Below are positions 35,365-44,350 of a stretch of 64,000 bases of DNA, piece by piece. The translations under genes were made by a program, and so were the position numbers. This DNA is from Thermoanaerobacter ethanolicus JW 200. GTDB taxonomy: Bacteria > Bacillota > Thermoanaerobacteria > Thermoanaerobacterales > Thermoanaerobacteraceae. The stretch is taken from the NCBI RefSeq assembly GCF_003722315.1, contig NZ_CP033580.1, forward strand, positions 1,549,001-1,613,000, given 5' to 3'. The notes below the pieces were generated by a model that saw only the letters and a program-made list of their open reading frames with translations, searched no databases and was not told the DNA's origin. The first letter of the stretch is position 1. Each line of letters opens with the position of its first letter.

Positions 35365-35649
35365 TTATTTTTTTAACATTTTAACTATTTCTGTATATTC
35401 GTCTGAAGTAATTTCACCTCGAACGTATCTTAACTTGGCAATTTCTAATGCTTCATTATTAGGATCTGTATCGTGTTTTTTAAAAAAGTTAACATTTCTA
35501 ATCTGTTTTACTAGCAAGTAAATTACTACACCTATTAAAATTAAGAACAATATATTGGTAAGTCCACCGCCGAACCAAGTTCCATAGCCACAAGGATAAT
35601 ATCCTCCAAACCAACGACCTAAACCACCCATCATATATCCTCCAAACAT
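35365..35649 (-). CDS. SHOCT-domain membrane protein
   Basis: A 94-residue protein. A glycine/tyrosine/tryptophan-rich N-terminus (GGLGRWFGGYYPCGYGTWFG) precedes one membrane helix (about residues 31-48). A C-terminal SHOCT motif (LEIAKLRYVRGEITSDEYTE) follows. SHOCT is a short oligomerisation motif of unknown role. GAGAGGAGAAGAAAATA precedes the ATG. It follows another SHOCT gene 31 bases upstream in the same direction. Confidence 0.75.
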   Translation of the reverse strand: MFGGYMMGGLGRWFGGYYPCGYGTWFGGGLTNILFLILIGVVIYLLVKQIRNVNFFKKHDTDPNNEALEIAKLRYVRGEITSDEYTEIVKMLKK

Positions 35650-35680
35650 TATTTTCTTCTCCTCTCTAAATATTTAAATT

Positions 35681-35869
35681 TTACAAAATACTTTTTAATT
35701 TGTTATACTCTTCTTCTGTAATTTCACCTTTAGCCAAGCGTATATCAAGTATTCTTTTTGCTTCGTTTGTTTGGTAATTTTTGTTTTCATGTAAATTATT
35801 AATCATTCTTTGCAGGTCACCTGTTTTGTACAAATAAAAGCCAATTGCCAAGATTAATATAAGACCCAT
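35681..35869 (-). CDS. short SHOCT-domain membrane protein
   Basis: A 62-residue protein with one N-terminal helix (MGLILILAIGFYLYK) and a C-terminal SHOCT motif (KRILDIRLAKGEITEEEYNK). The ATG at 35869 is chosen for its AAAGGAGTTGAAAAGT ribosome site. The DDE insertion sequence at 35898 lies only 28 bases upstream, so the original promoter, probably now beyond 37545, has been cut off. Confidence 0.7.
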   Translation of the reverse strand: MGLILILAIGFYLYKTGDLQRMINNLHENKNYQTNEAKRILDIRLAKGEITEEEYNKLKSIL

Positions 35870-35897
35870 ACTTTTCAACTCCTTTCTATTTATCGAA

Positions 35898-37544
35898 TAG
35901 GCTTGTGCAAAATTCAAAAGCCTTCATTTAAGCGATTCTGAAGACATACTTTTTTTCTATCACTCTTGAATTTTTTATCTTTTATGTAGGATTTCACCTC
36001 CCATTTGTCGAATTATTATATATACAGCATGAAAATATTTCTTAAGGAGGAGGAAATCCTACATGTACCAGCTTCAATTACTTTTAAATATACCTGAACT
36101 CTTTACTTCCCAGTCTAAAATAGACTTTTATTCTTCTATGTTTAAAAATCTTGATCTGTCTTCAATACCTGAATTCCCTTCCTCTAGTCCTGGCCGTAAG
36201 GGTTACTCTCATCATGCAATGTTTAGAGCTTTTATTGTTATGAAAGCTGAAAGATTCGGTACAATTTCTGACCTTTTAGATTATCTCCGCAATAATCTTA
36301 TCATTGCTCATCTTTGTGGCTTTAACATCCTTAAACCTCTTCCTTCTTATTGGACTTTCCGCCGTTTTATTAATGAGTTCTCTCATGATTATTTGACCTC
36401 TATCTTTCAAAATCAAGTCAATATCCTCAAAAATATGGGTATTATCTCTGGTGAGTTTATTTCCATGGACTCTACCCCTATTAAAGCTAACACTAAGTTA
36501 AATAACCCTAAGTCTTTTTCTAAAAATAAATTCTCTAAAGATAATCAGCCTAAGTCTGATAAGGATTGTAAATTAGGCGTTTATTCTGCTTCTAATGATT
36601 CTTCTAATAAACGTTATAAGTTTTATTGGGGCTATAAAAATCATATTATTGTTGATGCTATCTCTGGATTACCCATCGCTGAAACTACTACTCCTGCTGA
36701 TGTCCCTGATTTTGATGTCGCTTTGTCTTTACTTGCTGATACTAATAATTGGTTTAAACTGACTGGTACTAATTTTATCGCTGATAAAGGTTATGACGTT
36801 AAGAAACTCTATAATTATGTTAGAGATACTCTCCATGGTCATTGTTTTATTCCTCTTAACAAGCGTAATTCTAAAAATCCCCCTCTGACTGATGATGGTT
36901 ATATGGTTTGTGAAGCAGGTATTAAAATGCTCAAAGACGGCAAGCAATATTTTGATGGTTTTATTAAGCAAAAATTTGTTTGCAAGTTCTGCAATTCTAA
37001 AGATGACTCTGCTTGCCCTATTCAGCATCCTAAATATTTTAATGGCAAAAAGCATAGAGGCTGTACTAAGTATGCTATTATATCTTCTGATTATAGGTCC
37101 TCTATTAATAGAGACTCCCTATATTTTAAGGCTGTCTATAAATTGAGGATTGAATCAGAAAGATATAATTCCCGCTTTAAAGCTCTAGATTTTGAAAAAG
37201 CTTATGTCAGAAATATTAATTCTGTCAGCAACCTTAATACTTTTGGCCATATTACTTTGCTTACTGTCGCTATTGTAGCTATTAAACTGGGTAAATTTGA
37301 TGAGTTTAAGTCCCTTGTTGGTCTGATGCAATCGGCTTAACTTTTGCTGAATTTGGTTCATGCCATTTTTTAACATTTGACTTCTACAGGATATTTATGC
37401 CCTTTTTTAGCTCCTCTTTTTGTCTTTTCTTTTCCTTTACCACTTTCTTTATGTTCGATTGTCAGTCCTAATTACTATATATTGTATGTCATACATATTT
37501 TGGCTTTTGTTCGTGATTATTTTTATTAATTTTGCACATCCCTA
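35898..37544 (+). mobile_element. DDE insertion sequence, copy 1 (1647 bp)
   Basis: Ends read inwards as TAGGCTTGTGCAAAATT and TAGGGATGTGCAAAATT; flanks carry a perfect 9-bp duplication TTTATCGAA (35889-35897 and 37545-37553). A related copy in opposite orientation is at 48127-49772. Downstream of the transposase gene about 200 bases are noncoding on the plus strand. Confidence 0.85.
36063..37340 (+). CDS. IS transposase, DDE_Tnp_1 type, copy 1
   Basis: A 425-residue transposase of the IS4/IS5 superfamily. The N-terminal domain begins MYQLQLLLNIPELF. Probable catalytic acids lie in SMDSTPIKA (about residue 136), FIADKGYD (about 241) and the C-terminal ESERYNSRFKALDFEKAY. A cysteine cluster (CKFCNSKDDSACP) may bind zinc. 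AAGGAGGAGGAAATCCTAC precedes the ATG. It differs from the second copy mainly in residues 214-252. Confidence 0.88.
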   Translation: MYQLQLLLNIPELFTSQSKIDFYSSMFKNLDLSSIPEFPSSSPGRKGYSHHAMFRAFIVMKAERFGTISDLLDYLRNNLIIAHLCGFNILKPLPSYWTFRRFINEFSHDYLTSIFQNQVNILKNMGIISGEFISMDSTPIKANTKLNNPKSFSKNKFSKDNQPKSDKDCKLGVYSASNDSSNKRYKFYWGYKNHIIVDAISGLPIAETTTPADVPDFDVALSLLADTNNWFKLTGTNFIADKGYDVKKLYNYVRDTLHGHCFIPLNKRNSKNPPLTDDGYMVCEAGIKMLKDGKQYFDGFIKQKFVCKFCNSKDDSACPIQHPKYFNGKKHRGCTKYAIISSDYRSSINRDSLYFKAVYKLRIESERYNSRFKALDFEKAYVRNINSVSNLNTFGHITLLTVAIVAIKLGKFDEFKSLVGLMQSA

Positions 37545-37713
37545 TTTATCGAAAAATTGTTAACTTGCTTTCACCTTTATTTTAAAACTTACTTTTGAAG
37601 AAAATATGAAGAGAAAATAAATACAGTTTAATTAAAATAATTTCCAAAAGTAGGCGATTAGATTTTTGCAAACTGTGATGTATAATATATTAAAAGAAGT
37701 TTATCAAGCTATC

Positions 37714-37732
37714 TTCATAAGTTATTCATAAT
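37714..37732 (+). promoter_or_regulatory. direct-repeat operator before the two-component operon
   Basis: TTCATAAGTTATTCATAAT holds two TTCATAA half-sites 11 bases apart, the spacing used by OmpR/PhoB-type regulators. The same sequence with one change is at 39816-39834. It probably binds the regulator encoded at 37765. Confidence 0.6.
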
Positions 37733-37764
37733 TTTGCTGCAAAATAATAAAGGGTGGATGGAAG

Positions 37765-38460
37765 ATGAATAAGAAAATATTTGTGGTTGATGACGAAATA
37801 AAAATACTGGAAGTTGTAAAGTCATATCTTGAGCATGAGGGATTTAGCGTTATTACCGAAACCAATGGCAATAACGTTTTAAATACATTAAAAAAAGAAA
37901 AACCGGATCTTGTTATACTTGATCTTATGTTGCCAGGTATTTCAGGAGAGGAACTGTGCAAGAGAATACGGCAGTTTTCCAATGTTCCGATATTGATGCT
38001 TACAGCAAAAGTTCAAGAAAGTGATAAAATTAATGGATTTTCCATAGGTGCTGATGACTATCTTACAAAACCATTCAGCCCACGTGAATTGGTTATGAGA
38101 GTAAAGGCAATATTAAGGAGGACAAGTGATGATGTACCTCTTGCTGAAGTAATGTCTTTTAATAATGATGACCTTGTGGTCGATTTTAAAGCACACACGG
38201 TGAAGAAAAAAGGAGTAGTTGTAAATCTCACTCCAAACGAATTTAAAATTTTAAAGTTTTTAATTCGCAATCCTAACAGAGTCTTTACAAGAGAAGAATT
38301 AATTGAAAAAGTTATGGGATTTGACTATGAAGGCTATGACAGGACGATTGATGCACATATTAAAAATTTAAGACAAAAAATTGAAGACGATACGAAAAAT
38401 CCAGTGTATATTAAAACGGTGTATGGTGTTGGATATAAATTTGGTGATGGAAATGTTTAG
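37765..38460 (+). CDS. OmpR/PhoB-family response regulator
   Basis: A 231-residue regulator with receiver domain (FVVDDEIK, LVILDLMLPGISG, DYLTKPFSP) and winged-helix domain (NLTPNEFKILKFLI ... TIDAHIKNLRQKI). AAGGGTGGATGGAAG precedes the ATG. It overlaps the kinase start by a few bases. The direct repeats just upstream suggest autoregulation, and SHOCT genes on both sides are likely targets. Confidence 0.92.
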   Translation: MNKKIFVVDDEIKILEVVKSYLEHEGFSVITETNGNNVLNTLKKEKPDLVILDLMLPGISGEELCKRIRQFSNVPILMLTAKVQESDKINGFSIGADDYLTKPFSPRELVMRVKAILRRTSDDVPLAEVMSFNNDDLVVDFKAHTVKKKGVVVNLTPNEFKILKFLIRNPNRVFTREELIEKVMGFDYEGYDRTIDAHIKNLRQKIEDDTKNPVYIKTVYGVGYKFGDGNV

Positions 38461-39808
38461 AAATAATTTAAGAACAAGGACGGCTATTGTATTTATTTCA
38501 ATAGCTCTTATATCGATTGTTATTGTAAGTATTACAACAAACATCTTAATAATAAATAGCTTTGGAAATTATGTTACAAAGTCAACAGATAAAGAATTTA
38601 GCAATATAGCTAACACTCTTGCTGCAGTGTATAAATCTGAGGGAGGTTGGAAAAGTACAACAGGGCGTGAAATTGGCCATGCAGCTATGATGGAAGGGTA
38701 TGGATTAAGACTTAGAGATAAAGATGGTAAGATTATATGGGATTTTTCTTCAATGTCATATATGATGAATATGATGGGAAAATGGAATAAGAAAAATATT
38801 TCTAAAAAAACTCTTCCCATCATTGTGGATGAAAAAACAGTGGGATATGTGGATATAATTTATTATGGGCCGATGATGATGAGTGACTTGGATTTTAAGT
38901 TTTTATATGACATTAGCAGATATAATGTTATAGCAACGGTGATAGCTATTTTTATAGCATTGATTATAAGTATTTATGTGTCAAATTATATTACAAGACC
39001 GTTAGTTAATATTACGGAAGTTGCTAAAAAGCTTGAAAAAGGTGATTTTACTGCAAAGGTATATGATATACCTAAAGAAGAAGAGCTATTTAAGCTCACA
39101 GCGGCAATAAACCACCTTGGAGAATCTTTAAAAAATCAAGAAATACTAAGAAAACAAATGACCTCTGACATTGCACATGAGCTTAGAACACCATTGACAA
39201 CATTGCAGAGTCATATTGAAGCAATGCTTGATGGGGTTTGGGAGCCGACGCATGAAAGACTGAAAAGTTTAAATGAAGAAGTCTTAAGACTTATAAACAT
39301 TGTAAAAGACCTTGAAACATTGAATAAATTTGAATCTGACATGTTAAAGCTTAATAAAATCAAATTTGACGTAAGCGAATTAGTAAAGAACATTTTAACA
39401 AATTTTGAAGCATCTTTTGCTGAAAAAGAACAAGAAGTTGTAAAGAACATAGAAGATAACATTATGTTGTTTGGTGATAAGGACAGAATAGCACAGGTCT
39501 TCGTTAACCTAATATCAAATTCAAATAAATATACTCTTGTAGGTGGCAAAATAAAAATAGACTTTTATAAAGATGGCGATTATGCAGTATTTATTGTAGA
39601 AGATAATGGAATGGGTATATCAAAAGATGATATTCCTTTTATTTTTGAAAGGTTTTACAGAGGAGAAAAATCAAGAAATCGTGAAACAGGTGGAAGTGGA
39701 ATAGGGCTTTCGATTGCAAAAGCCATAGTACTAGCCCATGGAGGCAAAATAAACGTTGAAAGCGAGATAAATAAAGGGAGTAAGTTTACTGTTAAAATTC
39801 CCCTATAA
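38453..39808 (+). CDS. sensor histidine kinase
   Basis: A kinase of about 451 residues. Membrane helices lie at about residues 8-32 and 165-185. The extracytoplasmic part is rich in methionine (AAMMEGYG, SMSYMMNMMGKW, GPMMMSDL), a feature common in copper- or other metal-handling proteins. HAMP, H-box SDIAHELRTPLTTL, N-box LISNSNKYT and G-boxes DNGMGIS, GGSGIGLSI follow. The start at 38453 has GGTG six bases before it; 38447 is also possible. Confidence 0.9.
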   Translation: MFRNNLRTRTAIVFISIALISIVIVSITTNILIINSFGNYVTKSTDKEFSNIANTLAAVYKSEGGWKSTTGREIGHAAMMEGYGLRLRDKDGKIIWDFSSMSYMMNMMGKWNKKNISKKTLPIIVDEKTVGYVDIIYYGPMMMSDLDFKFLYDISRYNVIATVIAIFIALIISIYVSNYITRPLVNITEVAKKLEKGDFTAKVYDIPKEEELFKLTAAINHLGESLKNQEILRKQMTSDIAHELRTPLTTLQSHIEAMLDGVWEPTHERLKSLNEEVLRLINIVKDLETLNKFESDMLKLNKIKFDVSELVKNILTNFEASFAEKEQEVVKNIEDNIMLFGDKDRIAQVFVNLISNSNKYTLVGGKIKIDFYKDGDYAVFIVEDNGMGISKDDIPFIFERFYRGEKSRNRETGGSGIGLSIAKAIVLAHGGKINVESEINKGSKFTVKIPL

Positions 39809-39815
39809 AAACTGG

Positions 39816-39834
39816 TTCATAAGTTTTTCATAAT
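39816..39834 (+). promoter_or_regulatory. direct-repeat operator before the SHOCT gene
   Basis: TTCATAAGTTTTTCATAAT, 18 of 19 identical to 37714-37732. It ends seven bases before a TATAAT (39842-39847), so it covers the -35 position, as expected for an activator of this family. Confidence 0.6.
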
Positions 39835-39880
39835 GGCGGTGTATAATTATTTTTGAAAGGAAGAAAGGAGGGAAAATATT

Positions 39881-40129
39881 ATGATGAGAATGATGTATGG
39901 CTGGGGTTGGGGATATGGCATAGGTGGATTTATTTGGAGCATTGTCTGGATGGCAATAGAGATAGGTTTAATAGTTGCTGCAATATACTTTATTATATCA
40001 TTATTTCGAGGCACAAAAAATAGAAACAAAGAGAGGGATGCGATAGAAATTTTAAAAGAAAGATATGCAAGAGGGGAAATAAGCGAAGAGGAATATCTTG
40101 AAAGAAAAAAACGACTTGAAGAAAAATAA
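39881..40129 (+). CDS. SHOCT-domain membrane protein
   Basis: An 82-residue protein: Met/Gly/Trp-rich start (MMRMMYGWGWGYGIGG), one membrane helix (about 20-45), and a C-terminal SHOCT motif (IEILKERYARGEISEEEYLE). AAAGGAGGGAAAATATT precedes the ATG. It resembles the two SHOCT proteins at 35.4-35.9 kb. The operator repeat in its promoter ties it to the adjacent two-component system. Confidence 0.78.
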   Translation: MMRMMYGWGWGYGIGGFIWSIVWMAIEIGLIVAAIYFIISLFRGTKNRNKERDAIEILKERYARGEISEEEYLERKKRLEEK

Positions 40130-40211
40130 TTGTAGTATGTAGGTATATTTAAATTTGATTTGAATTATGATATCCTTAATTTGTAATAATCAAAATAGGG
40201 AGAGAAGTTAC

Positions 40212-40937
40212 ATGTATTTAATAAACTATGCTTCTGATGACTTTCAAAAAAACTTGCAAAAATCAGATATAGTTATAATTCCTGTAGGCTCTGTTGAGGC
40301 TCATGGACATCACCTTCCTTTGGGAACTGATATTTTTTCGCCTAGACTTTTTTGTGAGATGATTGAAAGAAAAATTGGCGATTATGTGTGGATTGCACCT
40401 GAAATACCATATGGGCAAAGTTACGACTTATCTGTCTACCCTGGCACAATTCATGTGCCTTCAGAAGTATTAGCGGAGTACGTGTATGCAGTGGGTAAAA
40501 GCTTATATGAAAATGGACTTAAAAAACTTATTTTTTTAAACGGACATGGGGGAAACATAAATGCTCTCAATCTTGCCAGTGAAAAGCTAGTCCAGCTTGG
40601 AATGGTAGTTTTAACAATAAATTGGTGGCTGGACTTTACAAAGGAAATACTTACTATTACACAAGGTCAAGGCCATGCAGGAGAAGATGAAACCTCAGCT
40701 ATTTTGTATTACAACGAGAAACTTGTTCAAATGGATAAAGCGACAAAAAATTTAAAAAAGCCTCTTTATAGGGTTTACTTTAAAGACAGAGGAAAAGTAT
40801 TTTATGAAAATGCCATGTCTGGAGACGCTACTCTTGCAACAAAAGAAAAAGGTGAAAAAATTTTTGAATTATTGACAGAAAAGATTATAAAGATAATCTT
40901 GGATATCCGTGAAGGAAGGTATTTTGTAGAGGAATAA
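40212..40937 (+). CDS. creatininase-family amidohydrolase
   Basis: A 241-residue protein of the creatininase / MftE superfamily. The metal ligands are in PVGSVEAHGHHLPLGTDIF (residues about 27-45), the conserved LNGHGGN near 115 and GHAGEDETS near 157. Members cut C-N bonds in cyclic amides, formamidopyrimidines and peptides. No mycofactocin or riboflavin genes are adjacent, so the substrate is open. AGGGAGAGAAGTTAC precedes the ATG at 40212; the upstream extension is rejected. Confidence 0.82.
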   Translation: MYLINYASDDFQKNLQKSDIVIIPVGSVEAHGHHLPLGTDIFSPRLFCEMIERKIGDYVWIAPEIPYGQSYDLSVYPGTIHVPSEVLAEYVYAVGKSLYENGLKKLIFLNGHGGNINALNLASEKLVQLGMVVLTINWWLDFTKEILTITQGQGHAGEDETSAILYYNEKLVQMDKATKNLKKPLYRVYFKDRGKVFYENAMSGDATLATKEKGEKIFELLTEKIIKIILDIREGRYFVEE

Positions 40938-40970
40938 GGGGAAAAGACATGATTGTATCTTTTACAACAA

Positions 40971-41010
40971 GCCTTAAAAGCTTTTAAATGAAGCTTTTAG
41001 GGCATTTTTA
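40971..41010 (+). terminator. terminator after the amidohydrolase gene
   Basis: GCCTTAAAAGCTT and AAGCTTTTAGGGC arms followed by a T-rich tail. Confidence 0.75.
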
Positions 41011-41131
41011 TTTTATAAAATTTTCTAAACTTTTAATTTCATTTTTTCGTTGTGTATTTACTTTTTTTGCGATATAATGTAAACAAGTATTATAACCTGA
41101 TATAAATGTTAGGTTATATGAGGTGGAAATT

Positions 41132-41686
41132 ATGATTAGGGAAGATATATTTGGGAATTCTCCTCAAATTGCTCATACAGCTTACATAGATAACACAGCG
41201 ATTTTAATTGGCAATATTGTAGTAGGAGAAAATGTCTACATAGGACCTAATGTTGTTATTAGAGCAGATGAAGTTGATGAAAATTACAAAGTGGGTAAAA
41301 TTGTTATTAATGATGGTGCAAGTATTTATGATGGAGTCAATATAAATACAATAGGGGCTTCAAAAATTGAAATAGGGAAAAATGCTATTATTTCCAATGG
41401 AGCAATAATAAAGGGAGAATGCTATATTGGGAATTGCTGTAATATCAATATAAAAACTATAATATTTAACTCTTACATTGGTGATAATTGTTACATTGGA
41501 ATAAACGCTATATTGGAGAATGTAAAAATAAATGACAATATGATGGTGGAGTCTGGAAATATTTTAAATGAAGGCAATGTAGCTTTATTGGTGAAACCAA
41601 TTTCAAAAGAAAAAATTGATGTAATTTACAAAATGAGTTCTGCAAATAAAATTTTAGTAAATGGCTACAAGTTAATAGGATATTGA
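41132..41686 (+). CDS. left-handed beta-helix (gamma-carbonic-anhydrase-like) hexapeptide protein
   Basis: A 184-residue protein with hexapeptide repeats from about residue 12 onward (AYIDNTAILIGNIVVGENVY, IGPNVVIRADE). It resembles gamma-class carbonic anhydrase and acyltransferase families. The histidine triad expected in carbonic anhydrase is not evident, so catalysis is doubtful. AGGTGGAAATT precedes the ATG at 41132. Convergent with the deacetylase gene, which ends at the next base. Confidence 0.75.
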   Translation: MIREDIFGNSPQIAHTAYIDNTAILIGNIVVGENVYIGPNVVIRADEVDENYKVGKIVINDGASIYDGVNINTIGASKIEIGKNAIISNGAIIKGECYIGNCCNINIKTIIFNSYIGDNCYIGINAILENVKINDNMMVESGNILNEGNVALLVKPISKEKIDVIYKMSSANKILVNGYKLIGY

Positions 41687-43039
41687 TTATTTTTCTTTTT
41701 TCAAAAGTCTCCACGCTGTTTTGTCAATAAGATATTTATTAGAAGTAGTGGTAGCAGATAAATATATTGCATCAAAGTCTATATTTATAGGAATAGTGAT
41801 ATGAACTATTCTATTTTTTATATTGACATCTCCTTTTCTATTGACTAATTTTCCATTTGTAACTTTTACATTTATTCTTGTAATTTCTTTATGACCTTTA
41901 AATAGTATACCATATAAGTTGTATTCATAAAGTGGCTTTGCAGGTTGTCTACACTTTATAGCTACGTGTAAATTATTGTTTTGCATGTATGCATATACTC
42001 CTGTTATATCAACACTTCCATTTTCATAATCTCTAAAATTATCATATTCTGGATCTATTATCACTTTATAATCATCAAATTTACGGTTTTTATTGTATTT
42101 TTTCAATATACCGTCTTCATAAAACCCATACAGCTCTGTTTTTCTGTCAAAGGCCAATAAAAAGTCTTTCATCACTTTTATCTGAGTTTTATACATCATT
42201 ATTGCTTCTCCCTTTTTGTCAATATCGGTTTTTGCAAGAGGGTATAGATGCCACTCTGTTCCTGTCTTCAAAAGATTTTGAGGAGGATTTAGATTTAATT
42301 GAGGGTGTTTTCCAAAAGGCAGTGGCCAGTCTGTGCGATGAACTATGTAAAGAAATTGAGGGAGATTTTCTTTTTTAAGAAGATATAAGGTATATTTTAC
42401 AAAACTATTTGTTGCCCAATGGTCGGGATGAAGCTCATTTGGATGAGGATATACAATAAGCGTAGGGTCATATTCTTTTATAATTTTTGTTAAATCTTTT
42501 ATTATGTTTTCTCCTTTGTATTCTACTTTCAGAGTGTATGAATTATCATAGGGGCTTATTGCTGTCTTAGTACCAAAGCTTTTATAAGGTACATTCCAAT
42601 ATTTCCACCAAAGAGGAGCTAAACCTTTATCAGGATATCCTAAAAAAATAATGTTTTTCCCTTTTACTCCTAAGTATTTTAAAGCAGAAAGAGTCTCTTT
42701 CTGTCTATCGTATCCAAGACGCAAAAAATCATGAGGGGTTGGAAAAGGAATGTCATAATTTTCAATAACTGCCCTTTTAAAGGAATCTCCATTAGTTATT
42801 ATTACGACTTTTACCTCACCACCATATCTCATAGTGTCTTGAATAAGGCCAGCTGAAGCCAATGTTTCATCGTCAGGGTGAGGTGCAAAGACTAATACTC
42901 TTTGATAAATTTGAGGAGTTGGATAAAGTTTTTTAACAGGAGTTTTGCTTTCATAATTATAAGTTTTTAATTCTAATCCAGCAAAGGCTACAAAAAGTAT
43001 TAAAATAATTATTGCAATGTATTTCATTTTTTTATTCAT
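41687..43039 (-). CDS. membrane-anchored PIG-L family deacetylase
   Basis: A 450-residue protein. An N-terminal hydrophobic anchor (residues 5-23) leads to the PIG-L/LmbE domain with zinc motif VLVFAPHPDDETLASAG and the second ligand region YPHPNELHPDHWATN. These enzymes remove acetyl groups from N-acetylglucosamine-like sugars. A C-terminal domain of about 110 residues is not recognised and may be a beta-sandwich. The extracytoplasmic site and the nearby nagB/ROK genes suggest amino-sugar metabolism. Confidence 0.85.
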   Translation of the reverse strand: MNKKMKYIAIIILILFVAFAGLELKTYNYESKTPVKKLYPTPQIYQRVLVFAPHPDDETLASAGLIQDTMRYGGEVKVVIITNGDSFKRAVIENYDIPFPTPHDFLRLGYDRQKETLSALKYLGVKGKNIIFLGYPDKGLAPLWWKYWNVPYKSFGTKTAISPYDNSYTLKVEYKGENIIKDLTKIIKEYDPTLIVYPHPNELHPDHWATNSFVKYTLYLLKKENLPQFLYIVHRTDWPLPFGKHPQLNLNPPQNLLKTGTEWHLYPLAKTDIDKKGEAIMMYKTQIKVMKDFLLAFDRKTELYGFYEDGILKKYNKNRKFDDYKVIIDPEYDNFRDYENGSVDITGVYAYMQNNNLHVAIKCRQPAKPLYEYNLYGILFKGHKEITRINVKVTNGKLVNRKGDVNIKNRIVHITIPINIDFDAIYLSATTTSNKYLIDKTAWRLLKKEK

Positions 43040-43138
43040 TATAAGACACCTTCCTTGTATATTTGTAGTCTCAAAATTTATTATTTACATTTTTCAAATT
43101 ATTATGGTATAATAATTACAGGAAAATGTTCGGATATC

Positions 43139-43180
43139 GAACTAATTTTTTTAGATAATTAGTTCAGATAATGAACTAAT
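43139..43180. promoter_or_regulatory. ROK-type operator with three half-sites
   Basis: GAACTAAT (43139-43146), ATTAGTTC (43158-43165) and GAACTAAT (43173-43180). The last two form a perfect palindrome ATTAGTTCA-N5-TGAACTAAT that abuts the ribosome site of the ROK gene. A TATAAT at 43108-43113 is upstream. Autoregulation is likely. Confidence 0.65.
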
Positions 43181-43192
43181 GGAGGCGAGATA

Positions 43193-44338
43193 TTGAAAGA
43201 CTATACTAAAGGCACTTCAGGGTTAATTAAAAATATCAATAAAGCCAATGTTTTAGATGTTATTAAAAAGATGCAACCCATATCGAGAATAGAGGTTTCT
43301 AAAGTTTTAAAAATGAGCAAATCTACTATTTCTGCCATTGTAGATGAGTTGATTGAAGAAGGTTTGGTAATAGAAAATGGTTACGGAGAAAAAGGTACAG
43401 TAGGGAGAAAGCCTATACAGCTTTCTTTTAATCCTGATGCTAGATTTGTTATAGGGATAAGTGTTGAATCTACAAATTCGATAGGAATTCTGACTAATTT
43501 AGAGGGGAAAATTTTAAAAAAGATAAAATGGGAAACTGGCATTAAAGAACAGGCTTTTAATGGAATTGTGAAAGGGATAAAAGAACTTGCTGAGGAAGAT
43601 AAAAATATAATAGGAATTGGTATTGGTCTTCCAGGAATCACAGATATACAAAAAGGAATTGTTGATGCACCAGGATTGAAATGGAGTAATTTTGATTTAA
43701 AGAAAAGGTTGAGTGAAATTTTTAATTATAATATCTACCTAGACAATAGTGTAAATTATGCCGCATTAGGAGAGAGATGGATTGGTTGTTGCTGTGAAAT
43801 AGAGAATTTTGTGCTTATAAACATAGGAAATGGTATAGGCTCGGGAATATATGTAAATGGTACTTTATTACGAGGCAATAGTTACGCTGCAGGGGAAGTA
43901 GGGTACATGGCCATAGGAGAGGATGCTTTTGAAAGAGTTTATTCTTACGAGGATTATGGTTATTTTGAAAGAAAGGCTTCTTTGTCTTCTTTAGTTGAAT
44001 CAGTTTCTAAAAGTTTGTCTTATGTAAAAACTATTGAGGGTGTAGTAAAAGAATATAAAAAACAAAATCCTGCTTGTGTACAAGCTGTATCTCAATTTAT
44101 TAAAAATTTAAGCATGGGTATTGCCAATATTGTAAGTATTTTAAACCCAGAAGCAATAATAATTGGAGGAGACATCCTAAACTATGAAATTGATATACGC
44201 CAGGAGTTAAAGGAGAAAGTGAAAAGGATTGTGCCTTTTGATTTTGACATTAAAGTAGCTCAACTTGGTGAAGATGCTTCTGCTATTGGGGCGGTAGCCG
44301 ATGTGCTTTTAAATACAAATAATTTAATTTTACTATAA
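43193..44338 (+). CDS. ROK-family transcriptional repressor (NagC/XylR type)
   Basis: A 381-residue regulator. A helix-turn-helix fills about residues 20-65 (SRIEVSKVLKMSKSTISAIV). The ROK sugar-kinase-like domain follows, with GIGIGLPGITD, NSVNYAALGERWIG and NIGNGIGSGIYVNG. The cysteine cluster of many ROK zinc sites is absent or altered. It starts at TTG with GGAGGCGAGATA before it. nagB follows 12 bases downstream, so it probably senses an amino-sugar phosphate. Confidence 0.85.
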   Translation: MKDYTKGTSGLIKNINKANVLDVIKKMQPISRIEVSKVLKMSKSTISAIVDELIEEGLVIENGYGEKGTVGRKPIQLSFNPDARFVIGISVESTNSIGILTNLEGKILKKIKWETGIKEQAFNGIVKGIKELAEEDKNIIGIGIGLPGITDIQKGIVDAPGLKWSNFDLKKRLSEIFNYNIYLDNSVNYAALGERWIGCCCEIENFVLINIGNGIGSGIYVNGTLLRGNSYAAGEVGYMAIGEDAFERVYSYEDYGYFERKASLSSLVESVSKSLSYVKTIEGVVKEYKKQNPACVQAVSQFIKNLSMGIANIVSILNPEAIIIGGDILNYEIDIRQELKEKVKRIVPFDFDIKVAQLGEDASAIGAVADVLLNTNNLILL

Positions 44339-44350
44339 GGAGGCCATAAG

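Noticed and set aside
37382-37544. A possible extra gene in the tail of the DDE element
   Set aside because: Only a short lysine-rich antisense frame (KKGHKYPVEVK) is visible. It may be a remnant of another transposase but is too short to call.
43139-43180. Start of a CRISPR-like repeat array
   Set aside because: Only three 8-base half-sites in alternating orientation; this is an operator. No CRISPR array was seen in the window.
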